From contig JACYUE010000002.1 of the NCBI GenBank assembly GCA_014841595.1, forward strand, positions 434,001 through 498,000: 64,000 bases of DNA, read 5' to 3'. The notes under the pieces are model-generated. The model searched no databases. It was not told where the DNA came from and saw only the letters and a list, made by a program, of their open reading frames with translations. This stretch comes from Oxalobacteraceae sp. CFBP 8761. GTDB lineage: Bacteria > Pseudomonadota > Gammaproteobacteria > Burkholderiales > Burkholderiaceae_D. Positions 1 through 8,473 of this stretch are shown here, piece after piece. The stretch's first letter is position 1. Every line of letters starts with the position of its first letter. A program made the position numbers and the translations under genes.

Positions 1-433
<433 letters not shown>

Positions 434-757
434 TCAGCGAACCAGTTGGTCGAGCTTGTCCGTGACGTCTTTCCACTTGTCGGCCTCTGGCAGGGCGGCT
501 TTCGTCTTGGTAATCGACGGCCAGAAGCGCGACAGATCGGCATTGATCTTGATGAACTGCTGTTGATCGCCGGGCACGTCTTCTTCGGCAAAGATTGCAT
601 TCACGGGGCACTCGGCGACGCACACGGCGCAGTCGATGCACTCGTCGGGATCGATGGCGAGGAAATTCGGGCCTTCCCGGAAACAATCTACCGGGCATAC
701 ATCGACGCAGTCGGTGTAACGACAGCTGATGCACGATTCGGTGACAACGTGGGTCAT
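434..757 (-). CDS. fdxA: Seven-iron ferredoxin FdxA
   Basis: Small soluble electron carrier of 107 residues, the normal length for betaproteobacterial FdxA. Cysteines are at 9, 12, 17, 21, 25, 40, 43, 46 and 50. By comparison with Azotobacter ferredoxin I, C9, C17 and C50 would hold a [3Fe-4S] cluster and C21, C40, C43 and C46 a [4Fe-4S] cluster, leaving C12 and C25 free. The start at MTHVVTESC was chosen over the upstream in-frame ATG (position 817) because it gives the canonical family N-terminus and an AGGA-like ribosome site lies just before it. The gene directly downstream on the same strand is a ferredoxin-NADP reductase, its likely redox partner. Confidence 0.93.
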   Translation of the reverse strand: MTHVVTESCISCRYTDCVDVCPVDCFREGPNFLAIDPDECIDCAVCVAECPVNAIFAEEDVPGDQQQFIKINADLSRFWPSITKTKAALPEADKWKDVTDKLDQLVR

Positions 758-1025
758 AACAGTCCTATCAGTTGGTGGGGTGTCGCATTGCCGGGCGCAC
801 GAGGGCCGGCCGGACAAGACAAAGCACTGTATTTTAGGGCAATTCGGGTTTTCTCACAAACTCGCTTATATACACAATGGACATAAGCAAATGACGAGCG
901 GTACCGCACGGGCGTGCGGTTCGCGCACGGGTGCGGGCGTCAGGCAGCCTGGCGCAACTGTACCAGCAGATTGTGCCATTCGCTGCCGCCGATGGCGGTG
1001 CGTGTGCTGATGCTCACGCTCATGC

Positions 1026-2477
1026 TCACGCGCGCAGTGACGCGTCGGCTTCCAGGTCGGCTGGGGATGTGGGCAGTATGGGCAGTGTGGGCAGGTTGAG
1101 GCCGAGCGGACCGGCGTTGCCGGGTTGGGTATGCCAACGGGCGACGACGCAGGTAGCATCTTTGTATTCGGGCAATTGCATGGTGCCGCAGCAGGCGTAC
1201 CGGTCTTGCCTGGCGCCAGGGGCATCGCACACGCAGGCCGCCAGCGGCGCGCCGGGCAGGTACACGTCTTCGGTTGCGCCAGCTGGCGATTTGCCGGTCT
1301 CGACCACTTCGCGCCGGCTGAACTGGTTGCGGATGAAGCCGCCATACGCTGCGGGCTTGCCGTCGGCCGCGACCACCAGCAGCATGCCGTTGACCACGTC
1401 GGCGAACGTGGCGGCGGTATCGGGCGCGCCGATCAGGGCGCGCAGCAGCACGCCGCCCAGGTAGGCCGCCACCCGGTGCAGCACGGCAGCGTCGTCTTCG
1501 CGCTCGGGGTTGCGTTCATGGGCGAACAGATCGGCCAGCACGTCGTACACGGCGCCCGTAAACACCTGGGAAATGGCATGCACCTGGGTGCCCACCTGGC
1601 TCAGGCGCAGGTCGTTGTCGGCATTGCGCAAGCCGTTGCGGTTGCCCAGCGCCAGCCCGAACTGCTCGGCGACGTCGGCCAGGAAGGATTTGTCGTGCAG
1701 ATTGGCCTTGGTCTGGGCGACGATGGCTTCGCACTGGTCGAACTGCGACAAGGCCAGAAAAACGGCAGTGAGGTCGCCGAACGATTCGTGCAGGCCGCCC
1801 GTCTGGGGCGGGGCGTCGGCCTGCAGCCAGCGTGGCTTGATGCCGTCGAGGATCGCGTGGGCGGTCTCGTGCGAGACGATATCGAACGAGCGGCAGGTAA
1901 ATACGCGCCCGGCGCCGCCAGCGGGGACGAAGTCGCCGAACTTCAGGCAGCCCTGGGTGCGGCTGTAGAACGCGTTCATGATGTCGGGCAAGCCGTGCGG
2001 GAAGACGCGCAGCGGACTGGTGTCGATGCTGCTGTTCCATTGCCATGGCAGCGGCATGGCGACGCTGGCCGCTGCCAGCACGCGCTGGTACATGGTCAGG
2101 GTCTGGCGCACGACGGCATAGGTGTGCACGGCGTCGAACTGGGGCGTGTCGGCCTGGGTGACGAAGTCGCCAGAGGGGTTCGGTTCGACCTGGTCGATGC
2201 CGGGCACGCCGGGCGCGATGCGGGCGTCGCGCGGGCCGGCCAGCACGGCGCCGGGCAGATACGCCGTGCGGGTGCCGATGGCGCCGACCGACGGGTCTTG
2301 CTTCCACATCAGCACGCGGGCACCGAAGGCTTGCGGCAGCGGCTCGGCATCGACAGGCGGGTCGGGGTCGGGCCCGGCGGTGGCGGCAGCGCCGTCGACC
2401 AGGCGCGCCATGCGGACAGGTTGACGGGACCGTGCACCGTGCGGCGCCTCGTGCGGTTGCTGGGGGTGCATTTCCAT
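1026..2477 (-). CDS. Gluzincin-type zinc metallopeptidase, no signal peptide
   Basis: Putative zinc endopeptidase of 483 residues. The zinc motif HETAH is at about residues 203-207. A second conserved stretch, GGLHESFGDLTAVF, supplies a glutamate at about residue 231, the third ligand expected in gluzincins such as thermolysin (M4-like). The start MEMHPQQ was chosen because GAGGAG sits six bases before its ATG; longer in-frame starts have no such site. There is no visible signal peptide or membrane segment. The N-terminal 60 residues are rich in Pro, Ala and Asp, and the C-terminus contains a cysteine-rich patch (CVCD...ACCG, about residues 415-435) that could bind metal or form disulfides. 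It stands alone between fdxA and the PHA-system gene. Substrate unknown. Confidence 0.7.
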   Translation of the reverse strand: MEMHPQQPHEAPHGARSRQPVRMARLVDGAAATAGPDPDPPVDAEPLPQAFGARVLMWKQDPSVGAIGTRTAYLPGAVLAGPRDARIAPGVPGIDQVEPNPSGDFVTQADTPQFDAVHTYAVVRQTLTMYQRVLAAASVAMPLPWQWNSSIDTSPLRVFPHGLPDIMNAFYSRTQGCLKFGDFVPAGGAGRVFTCRSFDIVSHETAHAILDGIKPRWLQADAPPQTGGLHESFGDLTAVFLALSQFDQCEAIVAQTKANLHDKSFLADVAEQFGLALGNRNGLRNADNDLRLSQVGTQVHAISQVFTGAVYDVLADLFAHERNPEREDDAAVLHRVAAYLGGVLLRALIGAPDTAATFADVVNGMLLVVAADGKPAAYGGFIRNQFSRREVVETGKSPAGATEDVYLPGAPLAACVCDAPGARQDRYACCGTMQLPEYKDATCVVARWHTQPGNAGPLGLNLPTLPILPTSPADLEADASLRA

Positions 2478-2654
2478 GACGGCTCCTCGCGTAATGACGG
2501 CGTTCGCTTTCATGGTAGCCCGCCATGACGGGCACGCTTTGAGACGCGTCAATTGCGGCGTGACGAATGCATCAGTTCTAGCGAACTCTGGCATACGACC
2601 GCGTCAACTGGCATCATGGCGGATTGTTCGCAATATTTAGGAAGGAATGTCCCG

Positions 2655-2933
2655 ATGGCGGAAATCAGCATCGTCCAGCAACACACCCTGAGCCCGGCTG
2701 CGGCGCGCACGGCGGCCGAGCAAGTGGCGCAGCGTATTGCGACCGAATATGGACTGGCATGCCAGTGGGATGGCGACGTGCTGCGCTTCGAGCGCAGTGG
2801 CGTGGAGGGGGCATTGACGCTGGAAGACCAGCAGGCGGCGATGCGGATCAACCTGGGATTCCTGATGGGCGCCTTCGCGCCGGCCATCGAGGCCAAGGTG
2901 GCGGAGAAGATGCGCAAGACCTTCGCCGCCTAG
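2655..2933 (+). CDS. Polyhydroxyalkanoic acid system family protein
   Basis: Small protein of 92 residues resembling the PHA granule/PHA-system family (TIGR02610-like): N-terminal ISIVQQHTLSPAAARTAAEQVAQRIATEYGL, a central WDGDVLRFERSGVEG, and a C-terminal amphipathic helix ending in AKVAEKMRKTFAA. Members are found in PHA-accumulating proteobacteria and are thought to act at or around storage granules; the biochemical role is not known. The ATG at 2655 follows GGAAGGAATG, a usable ribosome site. No PHA synthase or phasin gene lies within the window, so a PHA link rests on family resemblance only. The upstream neighbour is divergent and the downstream one convergent, so it is a single-gene unit. 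Confidence 0.7.
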   Translation: MAEISIVQQHTLSPAAARTAAEQVAQRIATEYGLACQWDGDVLRFERSGVEGALTLEDQQAAMRINLGFLMGAFAPAIEAKVAEKMRKTFAA

Positions 2934-2958
2934 TCCACTACGACAGCGATTCCCTGAA

Positions 2959-3213
2959 TCAGCCTTTCAGCTCTTCGATCAGATCGATGTATTGCTGCTG
3001 GGCTTCTTCTTGCGACGTGCCGGCCAGACCGGCCCAGGCGTCGAACTTGGCGCGTGCTACGAAATCGGTCATGCCCGGACGCTCGCCGGTCGCGTCGCCG
3101 CTCGAACCCTGCTTGTACAGCGCATAGATCTTCAGCAAGGTCATATTGTCCGGACGCTCCGACAGATTCTTCGAATCGAGCTGGGCCTGGGTGAATTGTT
3201 CTTGGACGCTCAT
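2959..3213 (-). CDS. Acyl-CoA-binding protein
   Basis: 84-residue, all-helical acyl-CoA-binding protein (ACBP) expected to bind medium and long-chain acyl-CoA esters in the cytoplasm. The diagnostic ACBP stretches are present: LSERPDNMTLLKIYALYKQGSSGDATGERPG, followed by KFDAWAGLAGTSQEEAQQQYIDLI. The Tyr and Lys of YALYKQ and the KFDAW tryptophan are the residues that line the acyl-CoA site in the family. Length matches the family (about 85-90). The gene is convergent with the PHA-system gene. It precedes no obvious partner; the FKBP gene upstream on the same strand is about 180 bases away, with a hairpin between them. Confidence 0.9.
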   Translation of the reverse strand: MSVQEQFTQAQLDSKNLSERPDNMTLLKIYALYKQGSSGDATGERPGMTDFVARAKFDAWAGLAGTSQEEAQQQYIDLIEELKG

Positions 3214-3342
3214 GGAAACTCCTGTGATGGTGGGTTGCAGTCTTGTCGCTTGGACAAGGCGGCAGGCATCTTAGCGCAGGAGGCGGCGGCGACCCGGGGA
3301 ATTGGGCGTACTTTAGAGGGGAACTTCAAATGCGTGCAGTAC

Positions 3343-3377
3343 CTGCCATGCGCCGCAAGAGAGGCGGGGCATGGCAG
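3343..3377. repeat. Inverted repeat between FKBP and ACBP genes
   Basis: CTGCCATG and CATGGCAG form outer arms, with CCGC/GCGG nearly continuing the stem. It lies just beyond the stop of the FKBP gene. There is no T-run after it on the minus strand, so it is at best a weak or Rho-assisted end of transcription. Confidence 0.5.
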
Positions 3378-3394
3378 TAAAGCGATGCTGCGGC

Positions 3395-3751
3395 TTAGAC
3401 AGCCAGCAGGTCGACGTCGAAGATCAGGGTGGCGTTTGGCGGAATGACACCGCCGGCGCCGCGTGCGCCATAGCCCAGGGCTGCAGGAATGGTCAGGCGA
3501 CGCGAGCCGCCGATTTTCATGCCTTGCACGCCTTCGTCCCAGCCGCGGATGACCTGGCCGGCGCCGAGTGCGAACTCGAACGGATCGCCACGGTCTTTGC
3601 TCGAATCGAACTTGGCGCCGAGGCTGCCGTCGTCGTTGCGCAGCCAGCCGGTGTAGTGCACGGTGACGTGCTGGCCAGCCTTGGCTTCGTCGCCGGTGCC
3701 GGTGACGAGTTCTTCGTATTGCAGGCCAGAATCGGTAGTGATGGTGGACAT
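3395..3751 (-). CDS. FKBP-type peptidyl-prolyl cis-trans isomerase
   Basis: Single-domain FKBP of 118 residues with no signal peptide, so it probably acts as a cytoplasmic prolyl isomerase/folding helper. Family signatures are clear: VTVHYTGWL, FDSSKDRGDPFEFALGAGQVIRGWDEGVQGMKIGG, RRLTIPAALGYGARG and IPPNATLIFDVDLL. These include the aromatic pocket residues (Tyr of HYTGWL, Phe of PFEF, Trp of RGWDEG, Tyr of GYGARG). The start MSTITTDSG is preceded by an AGGAAGACC ribosome site. It is divergent from the EI24 gene, with a shared 141-base promoter region. Confidence 0.93.
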   Translation of the reverse strand: MSTITTDSGLQYEELVTGTGDEAKAGQHVTVHYTGWLRNDDGSLGAKFDSSKDRGDPFEFALGAGQVIRGWDEGVQGMKIGGSRRLTIPAALGYGARGAGGVIPPNATLIFDVDLLAV

Positions 3752-3892
3752 GGTCTTCCTTGTTGTTCAGATTGAACGACGATTGTAGTGCATGGGTCGG
3801 GAAACCGCCATTGTCCGGGCCAGCCGTGCGCCCCGTTGCAGCCCGGCGCGCTCCCGTAGAATGCGCTCTCGACCTTCCCAACTGGAGTAGCC

Positions 3893-4771
3893 ATGCCGCA
3901 TGCCGACAGCGCGACCGTGATTCCGAGGACCGCCCCGATGAAGGGCGTCCTGCTTGCCTGGCGGCGCGCGCTGCGCTCGCAGTTCAGCGGCCGCATGCTG
4001 CTGCTCTCGCTGGTCCCGCTGCTGCTGTCGCTCACGCTGTGGGGCGTCGCGATGTGGCTGGGCCTGCAGCCGCTGCTCGACTGGCTGCACGGGCTGTTTA
4101 CCGACTACGGCGGCTTCGATGCGAGCAACAGCATGCTGGGCATGCTCGGGCTGGGCATGCTCAAGGTGATGGTCGTGCCGCTGCTGGCGATTGCCTTGCT
4201 GCTGCCCCTGATGATTGCATCGAGCCTGCTGTTCATGGGCATCGTCGCGATGCCGGCCATCGAGCGTCACGTGAGTGGCCGTCACTTCCCCGCGCTCGAC
4301 AGGAAAGAGGGCGGCTCGTTCGTCGGCAGCCTGGCCATCAACGTCGGTAGTACGGCCGTGTTCGCGCTGTTGTGGCTGTTCACGCTGCCGCTGTATGCCA
4401 TACCGCCGCTGGCCTGGCTGGTGCAGGCCGGCCTGTGGGCCTGGGTCACGTCGCGCGTGATGAGCTACGACGCACTGGCCGCGCACGCCAGCGGGGCCGA
4501 GCGCCAGGTGCTGATGCGCACCTGCCGTCCGGCGCTGCTGACGATCGGCCTGGTCTCGGGCCTGGCCGGCGCGCTGCCCGGCATCGCGTGGATGGGTGGG
4601 GCGGTGATCTCGGTCGTGCTGTTCCCGGTGCTGGCGCTGGTGTCGCTGTGGCTGTACATCATGCTCTTTTTGTTTGCCGGGCTCTGGTTCCAGTATTACT
4701 GCCTGCAGGCACTGGTGGAGCTGCGCGCGCAGCACCTTCCAGCACATCCCGGCGCCGGCGCTTCCATTTAA
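3893..4771 (+). CDS. EI24 domain (CysZ-like) inner-membrane protein
   Basis: Integral membrane protein of 292 residues. After a short cytoplasmic N-terminus (FSGRML), hydrophobic segments lie around residues 40-65 (LLLSLVPLLLSLTLWGVAMWLG), 88-125, 150-185 and 225-265. This is the layout of the EI24/CysZ family. CysZ members in enterobacteria help sulfate uptake, but most betaproteobacterial EI24 proteins have no assigned substrate, and no cys genes lie nearby. The ATG at 3893 follows AACTGGAGTAGCC; an internal ATG at 3938 (MKGVLL) is an alternative start. Divergent from the FKBP gene. Confidence 0.75.
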   Translation: MPHADSATVIPRTAPMKGVLLAWRRALRSQFSGRMLLLSLVPLLLSLTLWGVAMWLGLQPLLDWLHGLFTDYGGFDASNSMLGMLGLGMLKVMVVPLLAIALLLPLMIASSLLFMGIVAMPAIERHVSGRHFPALDRKEGGSFVGSLAINVGSTAVFALLWLFTLPLYAIPPLAWLVQAGLWAWVTSRVMSYDALAAHASGAERQVLMRTCRPALLTIGLVSGLAGALPGIAWMGGAVISVVLFPVLALVSLWLYIMLFLFAGLWFQYYCLQALVELRAQHLPAHPGAGASI

Positions 4772-5143
4772 ATCAGTGGTGCGCTGTGCACCGGCACGAT
4801 GTCGGGCGCGTTAACTGCCAGCGTCAACCGTGCATACGACGCTTGATGCGTTGCTGCCAACAGTCGTGACGCACGGGCATCGCTTGCGGTCATGCCATTT
4901 AACCAACCCGTTGTTTTTTTGCGAAAATATTCCGGTATAGGCCGATTTGTTAAACGGTATCTCGCGTGTATCTTATTGATGTGGTGGAATATTACCTATG
5001 GACGGGGCAATCTGGAGTGGGATTGCACTGCTGAAATTTGTGAACTAACAGACACCACAATCACTCGAACGGACCAGCAGCAATAGATGGCGAGCAGGTT
5101 GGCGGGGGTTGCAAGCGTTTTGATTCGGACCGGTTAAGCCATC
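4772..5143. other. 372-base intergenic region, AT-rich in its middle
   Basis: Between the EI24 gene and the large PBP gene. Bases around 4900-5060 are clearly AT-richer than the flanks (T-runs, AAAATATTCC, GGAATATTACC). This is the likely promoter region of the downstream PBP gene, but I could not assign a convincing -35/-10 pair. A 64-codon open frame at 4892-5086 lacks a ribosome site and family features and is not called. Confidence 0.5.
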
Positions 5144-8100
5144 ATGGAAAGTATTCGTCGCCTCGTGCGACCAAACAATGTATTCGGCAAGCGCGCCGCC
5201 ACCTCGCGGAGCGAGCCGACCATGGACGGCGCAGTTGCCGCGCCAGTCGTCGCCGCAGCGGGCGCTGCAGCGTCGGGGGCGTCTGCGTCCCCGTCCGCCC
5301 CGGATTCGGCGGGTGACGTTCCCCTGCACGATGCCTTCCCGCACCTGGCTGACAACGGCCATGGCAGCGGCGGCGGGCCGGGCGACCCGTCCGGTGGGCC
5401 GGATGGGTCGCCGCCAGCGCCGCGCAAGCGCCGCTGGAAGCTCTGGCTGGCGCTGATCGGCTTGCTGCTGATCGCTGCCGCGGCGGCTTGGGCCGTGACG
5501 GAAACCCGCACCTCGCGCCTGCAGGCGAAAATCTTCGCCGACATGGCCAGCGAACTCACGTTCCGCATGGCCAATGGCCCAAGCGATTCGATCCGCTTCC
5601 CGGCCGCCAGCCCGTACGACACCCGACTCGGCTATGCCGGCCTGCCGAAATACCTCGAACGCCTGCAGACGCGCGATTACGCGATCGCGTCGCAGGCGCG
5701 CATCTCGCCGCAGATGGTCAAGATGGCCGATCTCGGCCTGTACGCCACCTACCACGAGAAAACCAAGGTCGGCCTCGAGATCCTCGATTGCCGCGCCCAG
5801 CCCCTGTTCACGTCGCGCTTCCCCGAGCGCTTCTACGACAAATTCGACGCCGCACCGTCGCTGCTGGTACAAAGCCTGCTGTTCATCGAAAACCGCGAAC
5901 TGCTCGACGCGAGCCACCCGCGCCGCAATCCGGCCGTCGAATGGGACCGCTTCTCGAAAGCCGTGTTCGACAAGACGCTGGCCAGTGTCGGCCTGGGCGG
6001 CGACGGCCGCGTGGCCGGCGGCAGCACGCTGGCCACGCAGATCGAAAAATACCGGCACTCGGCCGAGGGCCGCACCGGCTCGCTGACCGACAAGATCATC
6101 CAGATGGCCTCGGCCACGCTGCGCGCTTACCAGGACGGCGAAGACACCACGGGGTCGCGCCGCCAGGTCGTGCTCGACTACCTGAACACGGTGCCGCTGT
6201 CGGCCAAGCCGGGTTACGGCGAAGTCAACGGTATCGGCGACGGCATGTGGGTCTGGTACGGCCGCGATTTCGCCAAGGTCAATGCGATGCTCAAGGGCCC
6301 GATGACGAGCCCGGACGCCGTCATGGCCTACAAAGAGGCGCTGTCGCTGATGATCGCCCAGCGCCGCCCGGCGTATTACCTGGGCGCCGGCGAAAGCGAC
6401 CTGGAAACCCTGACCAACAGCCACCTGCGCGTGCTGACGCAGCAGGGCGTGATTTCGCCGCAACTGCGCGACGCTGCCCTGAGCGCCAATCTGAAACCGG
6501 CGCTGCACACGGGCGTGGCGCCGCCACCGGCGGATGCGTTCGTCTCGCGCAAGGCGGCCAATGCAGTGCGCAACCATGTGGGTTACCTGATCGGCGACTC
6601 GCGCCTGTACAACGTCGACCGCCTCGATCTGTCGGTGGTCTCGACCCTCGACGGCAATGCCCAGCAAGCCGTCACGACTGCGCTGCGCAAGCTGTCCGAC
6701 GCCGAACACGCGAAAGAAGCCGGCCTGACGGGCAAGGGCATGCTGGGTAATGGCGACCCGGCGCAAGTGGTCTACAGCTTCACGCTGATGGAGCGGGGCG
6801 AGCACGTCAACTACCTGCGCGTGCAGACCGACAACTACGACCAGCCACTGGACATCAACGAAGGCGCCAAGCTCGATCTGGGTTCGACGGCCAAGCTGCG
6901 CACGCTGGTGACCTACCTCGACATCGTCGACCAGCTGCACAAGCGCTTTGGCGCGATGGACAAGATTGGCCTGATGGGCGTCGAAGTCGATGCGAAAGAC
7001 CGCATGTCGCAGTGGGGCCTCGACTACTTCCGCACATTGCCCGACGGCGCCGACCGCAGCCTCAAGCCCATGCTCGACGCCGCCATGGCGCGCAAGTACT
7101 CGGCCAATCCAGGCGAGCGCTTCTTTACCGGTGGCGGCCTGCACACGTTCGGCAACTTCAGCAAGCTCGACGACAGCCGCATCATGGATGTGAACCAGGC
7201 GCTGCGCAGCTCGACCAACCTCGTGTTCGTGCGCATGATGCGCGACGTCGTGCGTTACTACATGTTCCAGTTGCCGGGCTCGTCCGCGCAACTGCTGGCC
7301 GACGCCGACGATCCGCGCCGCGCTGCCTATCTGGCGCGCTTTGCCGACAACGAAGGCAAGGTCTTCATGGCCAAGTTCTGGAACAAGTACAAGGGCAAGA
7401 CGCCGCAGGAAGTAGAAACGCTGCTGTTCTCCGGCGTGCGTCCGCTGGCCTCGAAGCTCGCGGCGGCCCACCGCACCGTGGTACCGAACGCCACGCTGGC
7501 GCAGTTTGGCGCGTTCATCGATGCATCGGTCCCGGCCAGCAACGAGATCGATCCCGACCGTATTCCGAAACTGTACGAGACCTATGACCCACGGAATATG
7601 TCGCTGGCCGACCGCGGCTACGTGTCATCGGTGCATCCGCTCGAACTGTGGCTGGTGAGCTATCTGCGCACGCATCCAAAAGCGACCTGGTCCGAAGTGA
7701 CGGCCGCCAGCGTCAAGGAGCGCCAGGAAGTCTACCAATGGCTGTTCAAGACGCACCGCAAGCACGCGCAGGACAACCGCATCGCCGGCCTGCTCGAAGT
7801 CGAGGCGTTCCTGAAGATCCACGCGCAGTGGAAGAAAATGGGCTACCCGTTTGATTCGCTCGTGCCGTCGTACGCGACCACGCTGGGCGCCTCGGCCGAC
7901 CGGCCGGCCGCGCTGGCCGAGATGATGGGCATCATCGTCAATGGCGGCGTGCGCAAACCGATCGAGCGCATCGATTCGCTGCACTTTGCCAAGTCCACGC
8001 CGTATGAAACGCTCGTGCGCCGCAACAAGGGCGGCGGCAAGGAACAAGTGCTGGCGCCCGAAGTCGCGCGCGCCGTGGCCGACGCCATCCAGGGCGTCGT

Positions 8101-8473
8101 CTCGGACGGCACCGCCAAGCGTGTCAAGACCGCCTTCGTGCAATCGGACGGCAGCATCATCGCCGTGGCCGGCAAGACCGGTACCGGTGACCAGCGTTTC
8201 GACGTGTATGCCCGTGGCGGCCGCCTGGTCGAGTCGCGCTACGTGAATCGCTCGGCGACGTTCGTGTTCAACATCGGCGAACGCTTCTACGGCAGCATGA
8301 CCGCGTACGTGCACGGGCCGCAGTCCGAAAACTATGACTTCACCAGTGCGTTGCCGGTGCAACTGCTCGTCACGCTGGCGCCGAGCCTGATGCCGATGAT
8401 CGAACCGCCGGCCGCGCCAGCACCCGTGCCCGGCCAGGCCGTCGCCGCCGCGCCGCGGCAGTGCGTGCGTTGA
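5144..8473 (+). CDS. Large divergent class A-like penicillin-binding protein
   Basis: Inner-membrane protein of 1109 residues with a Pro/Gly/Ala-rich cytoplasmic tail (1-98), one membrane segment (about 100-120), a GT51-like domain and a transpeptidase domain. Transpeptidase motifs are intact: STAK (Ser581), STN (690-692) and KTG (Lys1011). In the glycosyltransferase part the first catalytic Glu appears kept (IENRE, Glu249) and GGSTLATQ is at about 292. The segment expected to hold the second Glu reads DKIIQM, with Gln320 in its place. The 320 residues between STN and KTG are much longer than in typical PBP1 proteins, implying an inserted domain. It may therefore be a transpeptidase with weak or no glycan polymerising activity. 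The ATG at 5221 (MDGAVAAP) is an alternative start. It overlaps the next gene by 13 bases. Confidence 0.8.
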   Translation: MESIRRLVRPNNVFGKRAATSRSEPTMDGAVAAPVVAAAGAAASGASASPSAPDSAGDVPLHDAFPHLADNGHGSGGGPGDPSGGPDGSPPAPRKRRWKLWLALIGLLLIAAAAAWAVTETRTSRLQAKIFADMASELTFRMANGPSDSIRFPAASPYDTRLGYAGLPKYLERLQTRDYAIASQARISPQMVKMADLGLYATYHEKTKVGLEILDCRAQPLFTSRFPERFYDKFDAAPSLLVQSLLFIENRELLDASHPRRNPAVEWDRFSKAVFDKTLASVGLGGDGRVAGGSTLATQIEKYRHSAEGRTGSLTDKIIQMASATLRAYQDGEDTTGSRRQVVLDYLNTVPLSAKPGYGEVNGIGDGMWVWYGRDFAKVNAMLKGPMTSPDAVMAYKEALSLMIAQRRPAYYLGAGESDLETLTNSHLRVLTQQGVISPQLRDAALSANLKPALHTGVAPPPADAFVSRKAANAVRNHVGYLIGDSRLYNVDRLDLSVVSTLDGNAQQAVTTALRKLSDAEHAKEAGLTGKGMLGNGDPAQVVYSFTLMERGEHVNYLRVQTDNYDQPLDINEGAKLDLGSTAKLRTLVTYLDIVDQLHKRFGAMDKIGLMGVEVDAKDRMSQWGLDYFRTLPDGADRSLKPMLDAAMARKYSANPGERFFTGGGLHTFGNFSKLDDSRIMDVNQALRSSTNLVFVRMMRDVVRYYMFQLPGSSAQLLADADDPRRAAYLARFADNEGKVFMAKFWNKYKGKTPQEVETLLFSGVRPLASKLAAAHRTVVPNATLAQFGAFIDASVPASNEIDPDRIPKLYETYDPRNMSLADRGYVSSVHPLELWLVSYLRTHPKATWSEVTAASVKERQEVYQWLFKTHRKHAQDNRIAGLLEVEAFLKIHAQWKKMGYPFDSLVPSYATTLGASADRPAALAEMMGIIVNGGVRKPIERIDSLHFAKSTPYETLVRRNKGGGKEQVLAPEVARAVADAIQGVVSDGTAKRVKTAFVQSDGSIIAVAGKTGTGDQRFDVYARGGRLVESRYVNRSATFVFNIGERFYGSMTAYVHGPQSENYDFTSALPVQLLVTLAPSLMPMIEPPAAPAPVPGQAVAAAPRQCVR

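Noticed and set aside
1007..1040. GCTCACGCTCATGCTCACGC short repeat considered as a satellite or CRISPR-like repeat
   Set aside because: Only two or three imperfect hexamer copies at the end of a gene; no array.
4892..5086. 64-codon frame in the AT-rich intergenic region
   Set aside because: No ribosome site, no similarity I recognise, and it lies where the PBP promoter is expected.
5045..7471. Minus-strand open frame opposite the PBP
   Set aside because: Composition typical of a shadow frame; the PBP frame has clear catalytic motifs.
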